From: Pyrocephalus nanus
Lineage: Eukaryota; Chordata; Aves; Passeriformes; Tyrannidae
Assembly (NCBI GenBank): GCA_038380795.1
Contig: CM076271.1
Location: 20,227,001 to 20,291,000, forward strand
Direction: 5' to 3'
DNA length: 64,000 nt
Part shown: positions 1 through 11,815 of the stretch, piece by piece
How the letters are laid out: each line of letters starts with the position of its first letter
Numbering within the stretch: the first letter of the stretch is position 1
Translations under genes and position numbers: made by a program
The notes under the pieces: model-generated
Databases searched by the model: none
What the model was told of the DNA's origin: nothing
Seen by the model: only the letters and a program-made list of their open reading frames with translations

Positions 1-946
1 AGCACAAATGCAGTCAGAGAAGATCACAGCCATTTAGAGACCCTGATAATTTTTAACATAAAAATATATGGTTTCATATAATAATAGAGCATTTTTCATG
101 TAGTACTTTGACACTGGAATTTGCCTGTATAAATTTCTCTTGTTAATTGGCATCCAGTTGGCTGCTTTACACACTAATAAACTTAGTTATTACTGGATTA
201 TTGATGATGTTTTTCCCTTTATTTCAACCATGACACTGACCATAAAGAAAAGCCCAAATCAATGATTTGAAACGACTCTGAACTGCTCAGTGTGCATTTA
301 TTCAGGATGTTTCTGAGCCCCCTTTTTGTGGGCTTTAATGAGATGTCCTAGACACTAATAAAGTGTGTTTTTTTCCAGAAGAAATCACATAAAACCCAGC
401 AGCAGAAAAGCAGCTTGGTGTGGTAAATATGATTGCTGCTGAAACACTGGAGAGCTTTCCACGTTTAAAAGTGTACAGCAATTTAAAATCAAGTTACAAG
501 TTAATTAGATAGCATCAGCTTTGCCTCATTTCAGTTCCAGAATAACCACTAAACTGGAGATTTCAGAGAAGTGTTGAGCACATGTCTCCAGCAGGTACCA
601 TCCAACCTGGGTATGTGTTCTCTGGCTCCATAAAAATTTCATATTTTCCACCTGGATTTTGTTTTTCTTGGAGCTCTCACAGTTTGTTTGCTGGCTCCAT
701 AAGGAGGGCCTTGATTGATTTTTCATGCTGATCCTAAATGAAGGACAGCTGTTGTGTCCCCTAGCTTCCCCAGAGCTAATCCAGCTCATCAAGGCTTGGA
801 AACAGCCACGTAATGACGGTCCCTTTTAGAAGGGATTGCATCTGGGAAGGGTTTAGATCCCTCAAATACTTTTTTCCTCCCCTTTTTTGGCAGGTTAATG
901 ACCACCTTCAGGCTGGTATTAACAGGGATTGGCACCACTGCAGTGA
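1..946. other. Unique non-coding DNA, no gene seen
   Basis: Single-copy-looking sequence of mixed composition. The first 500 bases are AT-rich with several TAAT and ATTA cores and almost no CpG. I see no repeat family, RNA gene or convincing exon. The short open frames here have no splice-site or codon-usage support. Confidence 0.6.
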
Positions 947-986
947 GGGATGGGATGGGATGGGATGGGATGGGATGGGATGGGGG
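947..986. repeat. (GGGAT)n microsatellite
   Basis: A pentanucleotide array of GGGAT units ends in a run of five G. It has eight G-runs of three or more bases separated by two-base AT spacers, so the plus strand satisfies the usual G-quadruplex pattern. Translated frames across it give a periodic W/D/G/M peptide, or I/P/S/H on the other strand. Those frames are artefacts of the repeat. Confidence 0.95.
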
Positions 987-1577
987 TCCTGCCCAATGTC
1001 AGGGTGCCAGTGAAGGAAGGATGTGAGGATGGAAGGGCTTCCCTACCCGGGCTCTTCCAAAGGAGGAAAATCCTAATGGGCTTGGAGGGAAGTATCCTAT
1101 TGCTTTGGGTCCCCAGCTTCTGGCTGATGCTGTTGATGAATTCCTGCATTTTTGTGGTGTGCCCCTCCTGTCCAGCTTTCCCTTTTTCAGTGGTTTTAAA
1201 AATGTTCAGGCCATTTCAGCCTCTCACAAAAGGCCAGAGCAGAGCAAGTGATCCCCTAACCTGGGAGGTATTCCCAGCACACTCCAAATTGGCTTTGTGC
1301 CCACAAACATTGTATAAAAAGGTGCTTGTTCTTTTATTAAACCCTGGTAGCCTGAGGGGACAGTTTATCCAATGTTATTACACCTTGTAGCAATAAGTCA
1401 ATCCTATTCACTTTCAAATGACGAATGGCAGGGGCCTTTGTGTATCCAGAAAAAAGCATTATGGAAGTATGGATCATCCACCAGCTAATGATCACTCTTT
1501 GATGATGGATTTATTTCTTTGTTTATTGGTGATATGTAACCTGAGTTACCTGTTCTAGTGAAAGATTCCCTGTGCAT
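987..1577. other. Unique non-coding DNA, no gene seen
   Basis: Mixed-composition sequence between the GGGAT array and a CR1 end. An open frame runs out of the microsatellite to about 1390 on the plus strand. It begins in repeat sequence, shows no domain I recognise and is probably chance. Confidence 0.5.
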
Positions 1578-1651
1578 AGAAATGGGTTGGGACTAAATGG
1601 TCTTTAAGGCTCCTTCCAACCCCAAACCATTTGTGATTCCATGATTCTATC
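1578..1651 (+). mobile_element. CR1 LINE, 3' end fragment
   Basis: About 70 bp matching the extreme 3' end of an avian CR1 retrotransposon in plus orientation. It reads GGTTGGGACTAAATGGTC, then TTCCAACC and AAACCAT, and ends in the ATTCCATGATTC tail. The copy is 5'-truncated, as nearly all CR1 insertions are, and carries no coding sequence. Confidence 0.85.
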
Positions 1652-2595
1652 TTTCCAAGCCACGTGGGTGTATCTCTGTTGCCCTCCACAAGTAACTAAT
1701 TACCTGCATTCAGGTGACACACCTTACCTGCCACACACCATCTGAACTCAGAATTAACTTCTTCCTTTAGTGCCTGCAACAGAATTACACCTCAGCATAA
1801 GCAGGGCAGACTTCAGTTATTAATCCTCTCATGAGCAACCATAATTATTTTTGCCAGCACTAATTTCATTTGCAGACGTTCTGTGGAGCTGCAAATGAGG
1901 GTGAGCCAAGAGGAGCTTGTGGGTGCTCAGCTGAGCCAGGAGAGAGAGTGGAGGGTCAAGGGCCAATTTAAAGGAGGGAAAGAAGCAGCAATGCTCTGAC
2001 ATGAACAGGCCAATTGACAACCTGGAGCGTTTCTGATCTCTCTGTTTGGGAGAAGTTTCTTGGGGGATGGTTGTCCTGCAGGTGTCAGGAAGGAGTGAAT
2101 TTGGCAGTGAAGATCACAGGGTGGTTGGGCTGAACAAACACAGCTTGGGGTTTGTCTTCAAACCAAGAAATCAGCCACGAAGCCCCTCAGCTGCAGAGGG
2201 AAAATGAGTTTTACAGGACTTCTTTGCCTCACACTGTGCGTGCTCAGAGTTCTGTGCTGATAGAAACAAACTCTTGGGCAAAGGCAGGGCCAGAGTTTCC
2301 ATCCAGGCTTCCATCCCGGTTTTTTACAAAACTCCAATCTGTGTCTCCTTGCTTTGTCTTGCAGATTGTTGTGGCCTTGGCTGTCAGAGTGTGGGTTTTT
2401 GTTGGCAATAACTCTTGCTGTAAGCACAAAACCCACAAATACTGACCAAAGTAAGCTCAGATGGTTCTTCCTTTCCCTCTTCTTTCACAACTTAGCTTTG
2501 CATGTTAAAGTTCTCACTGCCAGGTGGATGGGACAACACAGGCTTGGAGTTTTCCTCATGTTGTGATAGGAGATGGAATTTTCATTTTTTTTCCC

Positions 2596-2614
2596 TTTTT
2601 TTTTTTTTTTTTTT
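2596..2614. repeat. Poly-T tract (T19)
   Basis: An uninterrupted run of 19 T, flanked by CCC on both sides and by a shorter T8 run just upstream. It lies in a pyrimidine-rich stretch. No retroposed gene body is recognisable on either side. Confidence 0.9.
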
Positions 2615-3648
2615 CCCCTGAGGAATTATGTGCCAGATGGTGAAGAGAGAGTTCAGGAAGGAGGTGGGTTGACTGTCTGTCCACCTTTGCCACTTAGAGC
2701 AAATAATCAGGTTTTGTTTCCACTGCTCTGCACAGAAGAAATAAGCAGAAATTAAGAGAAAATCTCCCTTTGTCCCTTTTCTGTTCATCCACACCTCTGG
2801 CTGAGCTCTCTGTCAGGCCCTGAGGTGGATGGAGAGCTGGTTGGGGTCATTAGAGCAGTACCTGCCATGTGCAAAGCCAGGTTACAGGCTCATCAGAAGT
2901 GTGAGAAATGGGTCTGTCCCTCCCTTTCAGTGCCCCCCTGAGACTCAGACGATGCCTCTTCAGTTCTTCCTGATGCTCTTTATTTTTGACAACCATTCTC
3001 AGCCCTGAGCTCAGTTGTTTTTTTTTTGTGTGCTCAGTGATGACCTAGAAGGAGCCCTGAGGATCAAAAATGAGTGCTGAAAAACACACAGCTGGGGTTT
3101 ACTCTTGCAAGGGAGCTCAGGACACCTCTGCAAAGCACCCAGTGAGCTCTGTGACACCACTCTGACCTTAGGAGCACCAGGAAAATGTGCATATTAACGA
3201 GGGAGAAGTTGCCAAGGAACAGGGGGGAGAGCAGGGAAGCAGCAATATCTCAAAGGCACAGCTGGAAGTTCCACAAAGCTGCTTTTTCTTGCTCAACAGG
3301 CAGAGTGAAATAAATTTGTTTTATTAATGGAAATCTGGATTTCAGTAAGAGAGCTCGGAAGGCAGAGGGCAAGGAAAGGGAATGGTCAACCTAATTTCTT
3401 AATGCATAGCATTTAAGATTCATTCCTTTTTACAGATGTTTTGTATAACACCAAATGTTACTTCATTTAGTGCTGCTGAAACTGAGTCAGAAATAAGTTT
3501 CATCCTAGTGAAGAGTTTGGTTCATGGAGCCATGAATATTCCACATGATTTGTGTTTAAATTTGAGCTCCTCGGTGCTGCACATTTTATACTGAACTCTT
3601 GATTTTCTAGGTTATTTCTGAGCAAGAGCTACCTGGTTTGGTGGAGGG

Positions 3649-3720
3649 TTTTTTGTTTGTTTGTTTTTAAAATTTGTTTGTTTTTTCTTTTTTATTTGTT
3701 TTTGTTTTTTTTTCCCCCAG
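3649..3720. repeat. T-rich / (TTTG)n low-complexity tract
   Basis: A strongly strand-asymmetric stretch of TTTG and T runs ending in CCCCCAG. The end resembles a 3' splice acceptor, but the sequence after it (TTTCTTTAGTTAC) does not look coding. Confidence 0.8.
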
Positions 3721-6298
3721 TTTCTTTAGTTACTTTTCCTTAAGTTACTGAGAACATTAATTTACATGTGGTGTTTCTTTCTCTCTCCCTCAAAAAACTA
3801 ATGTTGCAAGTGAGAAAAAACCCCCCACAATTTCATTTTTAATGCAAAGGGTCTAAAGGAAAAAAATCCCAGTGCTCCCCTGTCATATTTTCACTTTCTG
3901 CAAAGTATCATCTATAGGATGGACCTCAGGGTAGAGCAGGAAATGCAGAGCAGTTATTAACAGCTTGGCATCCCTGTAATCCGTCATCAACGAATGAAAA
4001 GGAAGGAAAAAAAAAGAGAACTTGGCTTTGTGGGGTTTTATAACCAGATATTCCATAATGATGCTCTGCAGCTCTTCAGATAAGAAGTCAGAAAGGAAAT
4101 GTGTGAATTAGATATGTCAGGTTAGGCAGCAGGAATGGGCAATAGCTGTCCCTGATCTGCTCCCTCACATCCCACATCACAAGTTCCCTGCTCCTGGTGT
4201 GTGGAGCACAACTGTGTGCTCACTTCCTCCAGTGTTACCTCTGGGAGAAAGGGGGAATTCTCCCTGAAAAATCTCCCCTTGCATTTCCAGCCCAGCTCCT
4301 GTCTTTCTCAGCACATCCTGGACGTTCTCCAGTGGCCTCTTTCCTCTAGTCATTGTTCCCACTTTGATTTATCTCCAGCTCCGTGGGCAGCAGCTCAGTA
4401 CAAATATCCAATAATTCTTCCTTTTTCCTGCAGAATCAGCAGGCAGGAGTGGCTCAGCCCTGGCTCCAGGAGAGCAGCAGCTGGAATGTTCCTCTGGGTG
4501 GACTGGGAGTGTGAGTCTGATCCCAGCAAGGATGGAAGGCACTGCAGAATAACCCAGTGTCCTGATCTGCAGCAGTGTTTGAAGTGATCGTTGCTGGTTC
4601 TTGTTTCTCTGTCAGGGTGATGGTGGGTAACGCTCTGAGTGCTTTGTTTTAGCTCTGACAAGGCAAATAGAAATGTCACTTCTCACTGGACGTTTTCTGC
4701 ACAACTCATCTCCTGTGAATTCCCCTGCCTGCTCTGGGATGGCAGTAATGCTGTCACAGTTCTCAGGGTGTGTTTCAGAGCAATAATCTGCATGGAACCT
4801 CGAGCACAACATGAAATAATACAGTGATGCTGATTTCAAACCACTGCTGTCAACAGCTGCAGTAATGAGGGTGATGCAGCAGGAATCAACTGGTAGAAGT
4901 TTGGCCTTGGCAGGGGCTGCCCGGGGAGGTTTGGAGTGCCCAGCCCTGGAGGTGCCCAAGGCAGGCCTGGCCGTGGCACTCAGTGCTCTGGGCTGGGGGA
5001 CAGGGTGGGGATGGGGCACAGGGGGCATCCATGGGCTGGGAGGGCTGATACGTGTTTCAGTCGATGGCTTGGATGATCTGTGCATGAATCTGTTTTGAAA
5101 TTTTAGAAAGTATTGCAAATTTCAGTGGAAACATATTTTTGTTAAGAATATATTTAGGCACATCTCCAAATGTCTCCTTTGAATCAGGGCCTTGAAGATT
5201 AACACTTTCAAAAGGGGGAAAAATACTGATACTTGTTTTAGGAGAGGAACATTAAAATTGGAGAGTAGGGTGGATATCAAAGGCTTGTGCTGTTTGAAAC
5301 CACCAAGTTACATACTTGTAACTGCTCTGTGGACAGTGGAAAGCCCAAATGATCTGTTTGAAGATGTTTTAATAATAACTTTATCCAGTTAATTTGCTCA
5401 AAGAAAAAGGTTTAACATCTAGAGAAGCCTTGTTATTTAATTAAATACCTCCTTTTCATATTGCTGCTCATTTAAAATGAAATAAGAAATATCTTTTTTT
5501 TTTGTCTCAGGGCTCTAAATGTTTTTTAGAGCTTCTGTCTTTGAAGTATCCTGACTAAAGCACAATTAACTGATTTGTTTGAGAGGTTCAAACACAGACT
5601 TGGGGTGGGACTCAAATGTTTGGGTGAGAGCAGCTGGAGACCCGAAGGAAAAAGGGGAGAAGAGGGTTAGGCAAGTGAAAATAAAGGAGAGTAATATTGT
5701 GCATTAAAGTCTTCATTAATTTCAGAGCATTAAATGCTTCTGATGGTTGGTTGTTGGCACTGGGAGGTGTTTACCCCATGTTTTTGTCTGCTCCTGAGAA
5801 AACATCTGATGACCCTGCTGGTCTTGTCTGGAGGTTGGACTGTAAAATTGCTGTTCCACATTTAATACCCCAGAGCTGTTTGCTAAGTGGAGAATTGTTC
5901 TCAGCCTGAGAAATTAATAGCAAACTCAACCTGACAGAAGAGCCAGACATCCATCCCTCAGCAATTGTTTCCAGAATTGGCAAATACAAATTAAAGCCCT
6001 TTCCTTCTGCATTTGTTTATTCTGTTAAGGTCTTTATTTATAACATTTTCTGTTTGGGTTTGAAATCTCAGTCCTGTGTTCTGTTACACACGTATTTACA
6101 CATGAAACAAAATGTGACTGGAGACAAGAGTGGAGATTATCACAAAGAGAAATGATTGCTTTCAAAAATATCTCAAATTGTACCCATTTTCTTGTGTAGA
6201 AACTGATTTTTGCTCCTCAGGGCCATTGGCAGATTAGGTAAAAAGATGCACTGATATGTATTAAATCTCTTGTGTTGGGATTTTTTCCTGTTCCTGAG

Positions 6299-6545
6299 GT
6301 GAAAGAAGATCCTTCCCTACTGAGCATCTCCACAAAGAGCCAGCACACGGAGCAGGAGCCACTGCTGGTGTGGAAACAACATCCCCACTGTCTGCAGAGG
6401 GCACAGGGACTCTCATCAGTAATAAAAGGTTCTGCTGAAACCTCTCCAGCCCAGCTGAAGTGCAAAACCAACCTCAAAGTGCTCATAAACTCCACAGCCA
6501 TAACTTCTGTGAGATGTGGTGACCAAGAGCTCCACTTTTGTCCCA
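6299..6545 (+). other. Candidate cryptic exon, unproven
   Basis: A stop-free stretch of 82 codons sits between a pyrimidine-rich segment ending in GAG and a strong 5' splice-donor match (A then GTAAGTG). The donor would split a codon after its first base. The translation has mixed, protein-like composition, several cysteines and an N-S-T sequon near its end. I do not recognise the family. The GAG acceptor is a disfavoured type and an open frame of this length is not rare here. This is most likely chance, and cross-species alignment would settle it. Confidence 0.1.
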
Positions 6546-8471
6546 GTAAGTGAAAGTCCCTCCATCCCCCTGCTTTTAATGACTTCAGAATAACAGGAAG
6601 CTTATTTTAAAACCAGAAAAAAAAACATCTTTCCTAGCAGAAAACTTTCTCCCAAGGTCTAATTCATGGTTTGAATAAGTAGTGCCTCTAGACCAGGGCT
6701 CATGTGAGGGATCAGCTGGGTGAGGGAAGGAGGGAACAGTTTGGAACTGGAAATAAGTGGGCTTTGCTATCAACTCTGCATTTGCTGTTGGCTTGTGTGT
6801 AAATTCAGTGTGTGCTGTTTACACAGTGGCCACTGGAAGTAAAAAAAATACAACTGAAACTAACAACTATTAAAGGTAATTGTGGATTAAAATAATAGCA
6901 AATAAAGACACTGTGCAGTCCATGCCCAGGCTGGGCAGGACAAGGAGATTCCTCCTGCGGGGACTGAGTTGCTTTTAAAGAGGCTGAAACCAAACAATTA
7001 ACATGAGTTAAATGTTTTCGTTGTTTATTCTTCAGTGGCAGATGTATTTGTTTAATTCTTGACCTGAAATAACAAGTACATAAGCTTTTCTAGGTTTTTG
7101 CAGGAGTCAGCTTTTGTTAATTTTAATTAACATTTATTTGTCTAAAAATTGCAAAAGCCTGTAAGTATCTGTCAAAGCTAAGCTGCCTTTCTTATTTTCT
7201 TAACTAGAGGTGTAGAGGTGACAGACCCTGTATTTTCTTGTTTGGATGATCTAATCCACCAGGAATTTGAATTTAGCTGGCATATAGATGGTACATACAC
7301 CCTGCCCTTACCTTACACAGGATCTTTTCCCCCTCTGTTTCTGAGGAAGGGAAAGGCCAAACAAGTGCCAGGTTGGTTTTGCTGCTATTTTGCTCGAGTG
7401 AGAGCAGCCTCTGGTTCCTCCAGTTGAAATATTCATCTATCAAAGCAGAGAAAATTAATTTTCCTTCTTAACACTTAGAATTTAATATGGGGTTAGAGGT
7501 GGAATTTCATCTCTGTAGCTCTGGAGATGGGGGAGCATGGCCTGGACAGAAGTTTCAGCATCCTCTGATGGAAATTCTTTATGGATGTCCAGGATCAGGT
7601 GGCTTGGCCACGTCTGAACCCGCTGCCTTCAGCTGCTCTGGCCTGTTGAGCATCAACTGGTGACGATTTTAGCCCAAAATAAAGGGTTTTCTAATGCTGG
7701 GGTGGAACTGCACCATCCAGCTATCCTTGTCCCGTGCACAACCTCGGTGTGAAGAGCAGGAGAACAAATCTGGTGAGGGGCTTGTAAATGTGTCACTGAA
7801 ATCCTTCTCTGCTGATGGCCAAATTTCCACTTCTGGTTCAGCAGCACAGGGAAAATCACAAAGTCTTTATGTGGCAGCAGTGAAGAAAATAAGCAGAACT
7901 TTATATTTGTAAACTGAGAAAATTAGATCTGAAAATCCTGGAGATGCTCTGGACGCTCCAGAAATCCAGGGCACCGTTTATATATTTTTTTTCTGGTTGT
8001 TGCTGCACTTTCAGATGCTCTCATTTCACAAGTCAAAATTGGTGATGAGGAGATTAAGGGATTTCCTCCCACCTGTGGAGTTATTAGAAAGAGCAGACGC
8101 TGGTAATTCTGGAAATAGAATTCTAGATTGGAATTTGGAAATCTTTTATTTGCCTATCCCTGAGAAATGAAAAAAATGTGATTCCTAATGGTCTAAGTTA
8201 TTAGAGAGAAAAACAAAGTTTTAAGGAATCTGGCCCCAAGACTATGTCCTATTAATTGAAGATGTAAAATAATATCTCTGATGACAATGGAATATTGCAC
8301 AGTAATTACAGTGGCCCAAGAGAAGAAATTACTGTGAAGTCTCCAGCTATCAAACAGCTCCAACCTCTTTTAACATCACAGAAGTGCTTATACTTCATTC
8401 AAGAAAAGCAAAAATATACCCCAAGGTGGTCTAATTTCATATCCCAGAAAACACAGTTTTTCTTTCTGTGT

Positions 8472-8600
8472 ATGCAAATCACATTTTTATTACAGTGAAG
8501 AGAAGTGGGTATTTTATTTATTTTTTTTTTTTAATTTGAGCTCGTTGGAAATCCAGTGGCTGTAATTGCATATGCTATTGCAGTAATTGCACATGCAAAT
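8472..8600. promoter_or_regulatory. Octamer (POU-motif) cluster, putative enhancer
   Basis: Two perfect ATGCAAAT octamers lie at 8472-8479 and 8593-8600. Between them are a GCATATGC palindrome (8569-8576) and two TAATTGCA motifs (8563-8570, 8584-8591). Octamers are the classic POU-domain binding site, and TAATTGCA resembles homeodomain sites. The cluster suggests a regulatory element, but nothing in the sequence alone proves activity or names a target gene. Confidence 0.3.
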
Positions 8601-8610
8601 GAGGGATTAT

Positions 8611-11434
8611 TCTCACAGTTATAAAACTTCTGTGGGCAGGTACAATGTACTCCTCCAGTGCTTAGCACATAATTGGATGTGTATTTTGCACCCAGGGTTT
8701 TCTGCTGCTTCCACCTCCTTATTTATTTTGGAACACCAGCGTTACCTAAACATGAAATATCCTTTACACAGCCAGCAATAAAAATAATGGCTTGCCCATA
8801 ATAGTCAGGGCTGTGAATACATTATTTCTAAACTGTGGTGCCTTTTACTTTATGGGGAGTGAAATAAACTCTCACTGAAGATAAAACCTCGTTTAAGCTC
8901 CGGTCGCTTCCTGGCGCTTGACGCCGCCTGGAATGGTTTCCAGTTCCGAGGGCTGTGGGAGGGGAACGTGGCAGGCAGTTGTTCACAACATCCCCTCAAA
9001 CCTGGTGTTGCTAATGATAAAAAAAAACCCCTAAATGTAATAACTCCTCCTTTCACCCTTCACCTTTCAGTTTTCCTGGTGCCAAGGGATGTGGTCGCTG
9101 CCCCGTTGGGAATGTTGGTGTAGATGAGGTGACATCGTCAGGATGTTTCGCAGCCGAGGTATTTTATAGTTCTGTTTCCAAGCTGCTGGAAGTCAGGATG
9201 GAGCTGTGCACACTCAGGTAATTTCTTGTGGCTGACTAGTATTTTTTTCACTTGTTTTCTCTGCTTTTTGCCCCCCCTCTGACTGCAGTGGAGGGACATT
9301 TCAATGGTGTCAGGCTTTCAAGGGAGCTGGTAGAGCCAGACCAAGGTAAAATGGGCTGAATACATTTCATTTATTACTTTTACTGTCTTCTGTATTCTAG
9401 AGTGGGAGTTCTCACAAGCTCCATATCAGCTGTAAAAGGAAACTTTGAATTTATGGGGCAAATAAAATTTGGATTGGAATATCCTTGTTGGTAAAATCCA
9501 GTGGCACTGTAGAAATAAAAGAAAAATTCCAGGCTCTGGGCCATGCAATGACACACTCCCTGATATTGGAGGGGGTCAAGCAAGTTGCCTGTTTATGTTT
9601 AAATTATACAGTTCAAAACACACAGAATTTTTTGCCACCAAAGCAGATAAAATGCATGTTTTGCAGTAAGTGCAGATTTTTAAAGAGGAAGATGAATACA
9701 GCCCCTGTGGCACAGAGCTGTTGAGTGTCAAAATTCCTGGGGTGGTACCACGGACAGCTCCCGGCTGAGCTGATGCTCCGGGAACGTCTATTTGCAAAAC
9801 CCGAGCCGTGCATTAAAACCAATCCCCCATATGGTGGCAGCCTTTTGAAGGAGATGGGGAGCAAACTCCTTCCACTGAATGTTTGTTTTAATGTGGTCAG
9901 AAAGGAACACAGATCCCGTGGAACGGCTCCTCCTAATTCCATGGGGAAAAGGGGGCATCTCTAAAGCACTTCCACAGTAACTGAGAGAGAGAGAGATGTT
10001 TCCTATTTCCTTGCTAACAGGATTATTTCAATTCTCGACCTTCTATCAAGGCAGGACTGGGTTTAATAATTCCAGCACTTATGAAGCGCTTATAATAGTC
10101 ACCCTCTTAGATAAATTTAATTTATATCTTGAGATAATATTATATCTTCACAGTACCACACTACATTTTAGGCTAAAAACAGAGGTGACATTTCAAACAG
10201 GCAGTGCAAATTGATGACATTTTAATGTGCTAAGAGATGTAAGGGCACAAACCCACAAATAAATCACCAGAATCAAACAAACCTGTCTGCACGCACAGAT
10301 ATAGAAAAGATCAACTTTGTTAGGCCAGGTAAAGACTTTCTGTGTGGTTCCCTCTGGAGAGCCACCAATATAACTAAATATAATAAACACAGGTGTCAGT
10401 ATAATAAACAGAAGTCCCACTTGGGTTACGAGTGGTGTTGTTGGTGCCTCAGCATGGGCTCCACAGTGACTGCTGGAAGAGTTTGTTCCTCTTCTCGGAG
10501 CCATTTCTGCTTCTATTCAGCAAATTCCAAACTGAGGGGCTCAGCAGAGTCCTGCTTGTTCCCAGAAGCTTCTCAAGAGCGATGAGGGCTGTGCTGGCAG
10601 CTCCCTGCTCTCTGCTGGTCCCGGCAGGGGAGCTGTGGGAAGGAAGTGGATCTGTGCTGTGAGAGCAACAGGGAGAATCTATTTGGCCAAGATTTAAGTT
10701 CTGTAAATCAGGGCCGTGCACTGTAAAGCACACCAGGGAAATTGGGGCTAATTCCTTTAACTGCCCATTAGGCTTTGCTCGTTGCTGCTCCGAGGAGCTG
10801 ATTGCTGAGGAAAAGCTGCTTCCTGGGGAAGCTCTGCCTTCACTAAATGTTTTGGTGGTTTCCAGAGGCCTGTTAGGCGGCACCACTTGGATGGAGAAGA
10901 GGTTTCAGTTTGCTCTGAAGTGACTCAGTGCAAGAGGGACTTCTTTGGCCTCTCTCCTTTGTTGGAGGGGTGGTGCCCACCAGAGTCACTCAGCTCAGTT
11001 GGAAGGCAGGGAATTCCCAACACCCCAGCACAGTGACACTGTTTGCCTTGGAGCTGTGGCAGGGAAAAGGAGCCTTTCTGCACTGTGGCATCCGAGCAAA
11101 AAAAAAAACAGGAGATTTTTTTTGAGGGCAGGTTCAGAACTGTGGTGTTTAGACAGTGTTTTGTCCTTCTGGCTGCTCAGAGTGTGGCTGTGGTGCCCTG
11201 AAATGACCCGTCCCTGCAATATTTTGTCCCCCAGTAAAAATAAGAGAGAGGGAAATGCTCCAGTGATAAACTGGCTTGAGGAGCACTGATGGTATCTGCA
11301 ATGTCAGCTCCTGTTCTCAAGCCCAACCACCACCCCTGCACCCTGGCTCCTGCAGGAGAAAGGAGCTGTTTTCCCAAGAGGAGCTGTGAAGGCAGGGAGA
11401 GGACATAGAATCAGAGACAAAGATCCCAGAAAGA
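8611..11434. other. Unique non-coding DNA with a CpG cluster at its 5' side
   Basis: No repeat family and no recognised gene. The 8890-9155 part retains many CpG sites and is listed separately. A short (GA)n run lies near 9984-9997. Open frames of up to about 145 codons occur on both strands but show no domain, and they overlap each other extensively, as chance frames do. Confidence 0.5.
8890..9155. other. CpG-retaining cluster
   Basis: Eight CpG dinucleotides fall in about 80 bp (8890-8968) and five more at 9095-9155. The flanks contain almost none. Because methylated CpG decays quickly in vertebrates, this suggests an unmethylated or constrained element, or recently arrived sequence. It is too short and too moderate in GC to call a standard CpG island. 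Confidence 0.35.
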
Positions 11435-11747
11435 ATGGAGAAATACAAGGAAGATGGAGAGGGAATCTTTACAAGAGCCTGTGGTGACAGGATGAGAGGA
11501 AATGGCTTCAAACTGAAGGATAGTAGGTTTATCCTGGATATTGGGAAGAAATTCTTCCCTGGAAGGGTGGGCAGGCCCTGGCACAGGTTGCCCAGAGAAG
11601 CTGTGGCTGTTCCTGGATCCCTGGAAGTGTCCCAGGCCAGGTTGGATGGGGCTTGGAGCACCCTGGGCTGGTGGAAGGTGTCCCTGCCCAGGGACTGGAT
11701 GGGCTTTGAGGTCCCTTCCAACCCAAACCGTTCCGTGATTCTGTGAA
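11435..11747 (+). mobile_element. CR1 LINE, 3' region
   Basis: A 5'-truncated CR1 copy of about 310 bp in plus orientation. Recognisable in order are TTTACAAGAGCCTG, TGGCTTCAAACTGAAGG, GGATATTGGGAAGAAATTC, GGGCAGGCCCTGGCACAGG, CCCAGAGAAGCTGTGGC and the terminal TTCCAACCCAAACCGTTC with its ATTCTGTG tail. It contains only the 3' untranslated part. The copy abuts an opposite-strand CR1 end, so the two 3' tails face each other. Confidence 0.95.
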
Positions 11748-11815
11748 TATCTTGAGTTGGATCATCACAGGGATCATCAAGTCCAACTCCTGACCCTGCA
11801 AATCTTCTCTTATGG
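11748..11815 (-). mobile_element. CR1 LINE, 3' end fragment
   Basis: Minus-orientation CR1 end beginning CTTGAGTTGGATC and continuing GGATCATCAAGTCCAACTC, CTGACCCTGCA. This is the 'GATCCTTGTGGGTCCC' type of CR1 end, a different subfamily from the copy just upstream. The body decays after about 70 bp. Confidence 0.7.

Larger units (their letters stand above)
1652..8460. other. Long unique stretch, no gene recognised
   Basis: Nearly 7 kb with no CR1 copy that I can see. It contains a poly-T run (2596-2614), a T/TTTG-rich tract (about 3649-3720), many scattered AT-rich segments and one weak candidate exon (6299-6545). A GTTAATT..AATTAAC inverted pair lies at 7116-7131. Several open frames of 60-170 codons occur on both strands. 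None shows a recognisable domain, so I treat them as chance. Confidence 0.5.

Noticed and set aside
950..1390. 146-codon frame starting in the GGGAT repeat
   Set aside because: The start is within a microsatellite and the remainder has no recognisable motif or splice support.
2365..2418. Micro-exon candidate between TTGTCTTGCAG and CTGTAAGC
   Set aside because: Only 18 codons, no homologue recognised. AG and GT pairs at this spacing are frequent.
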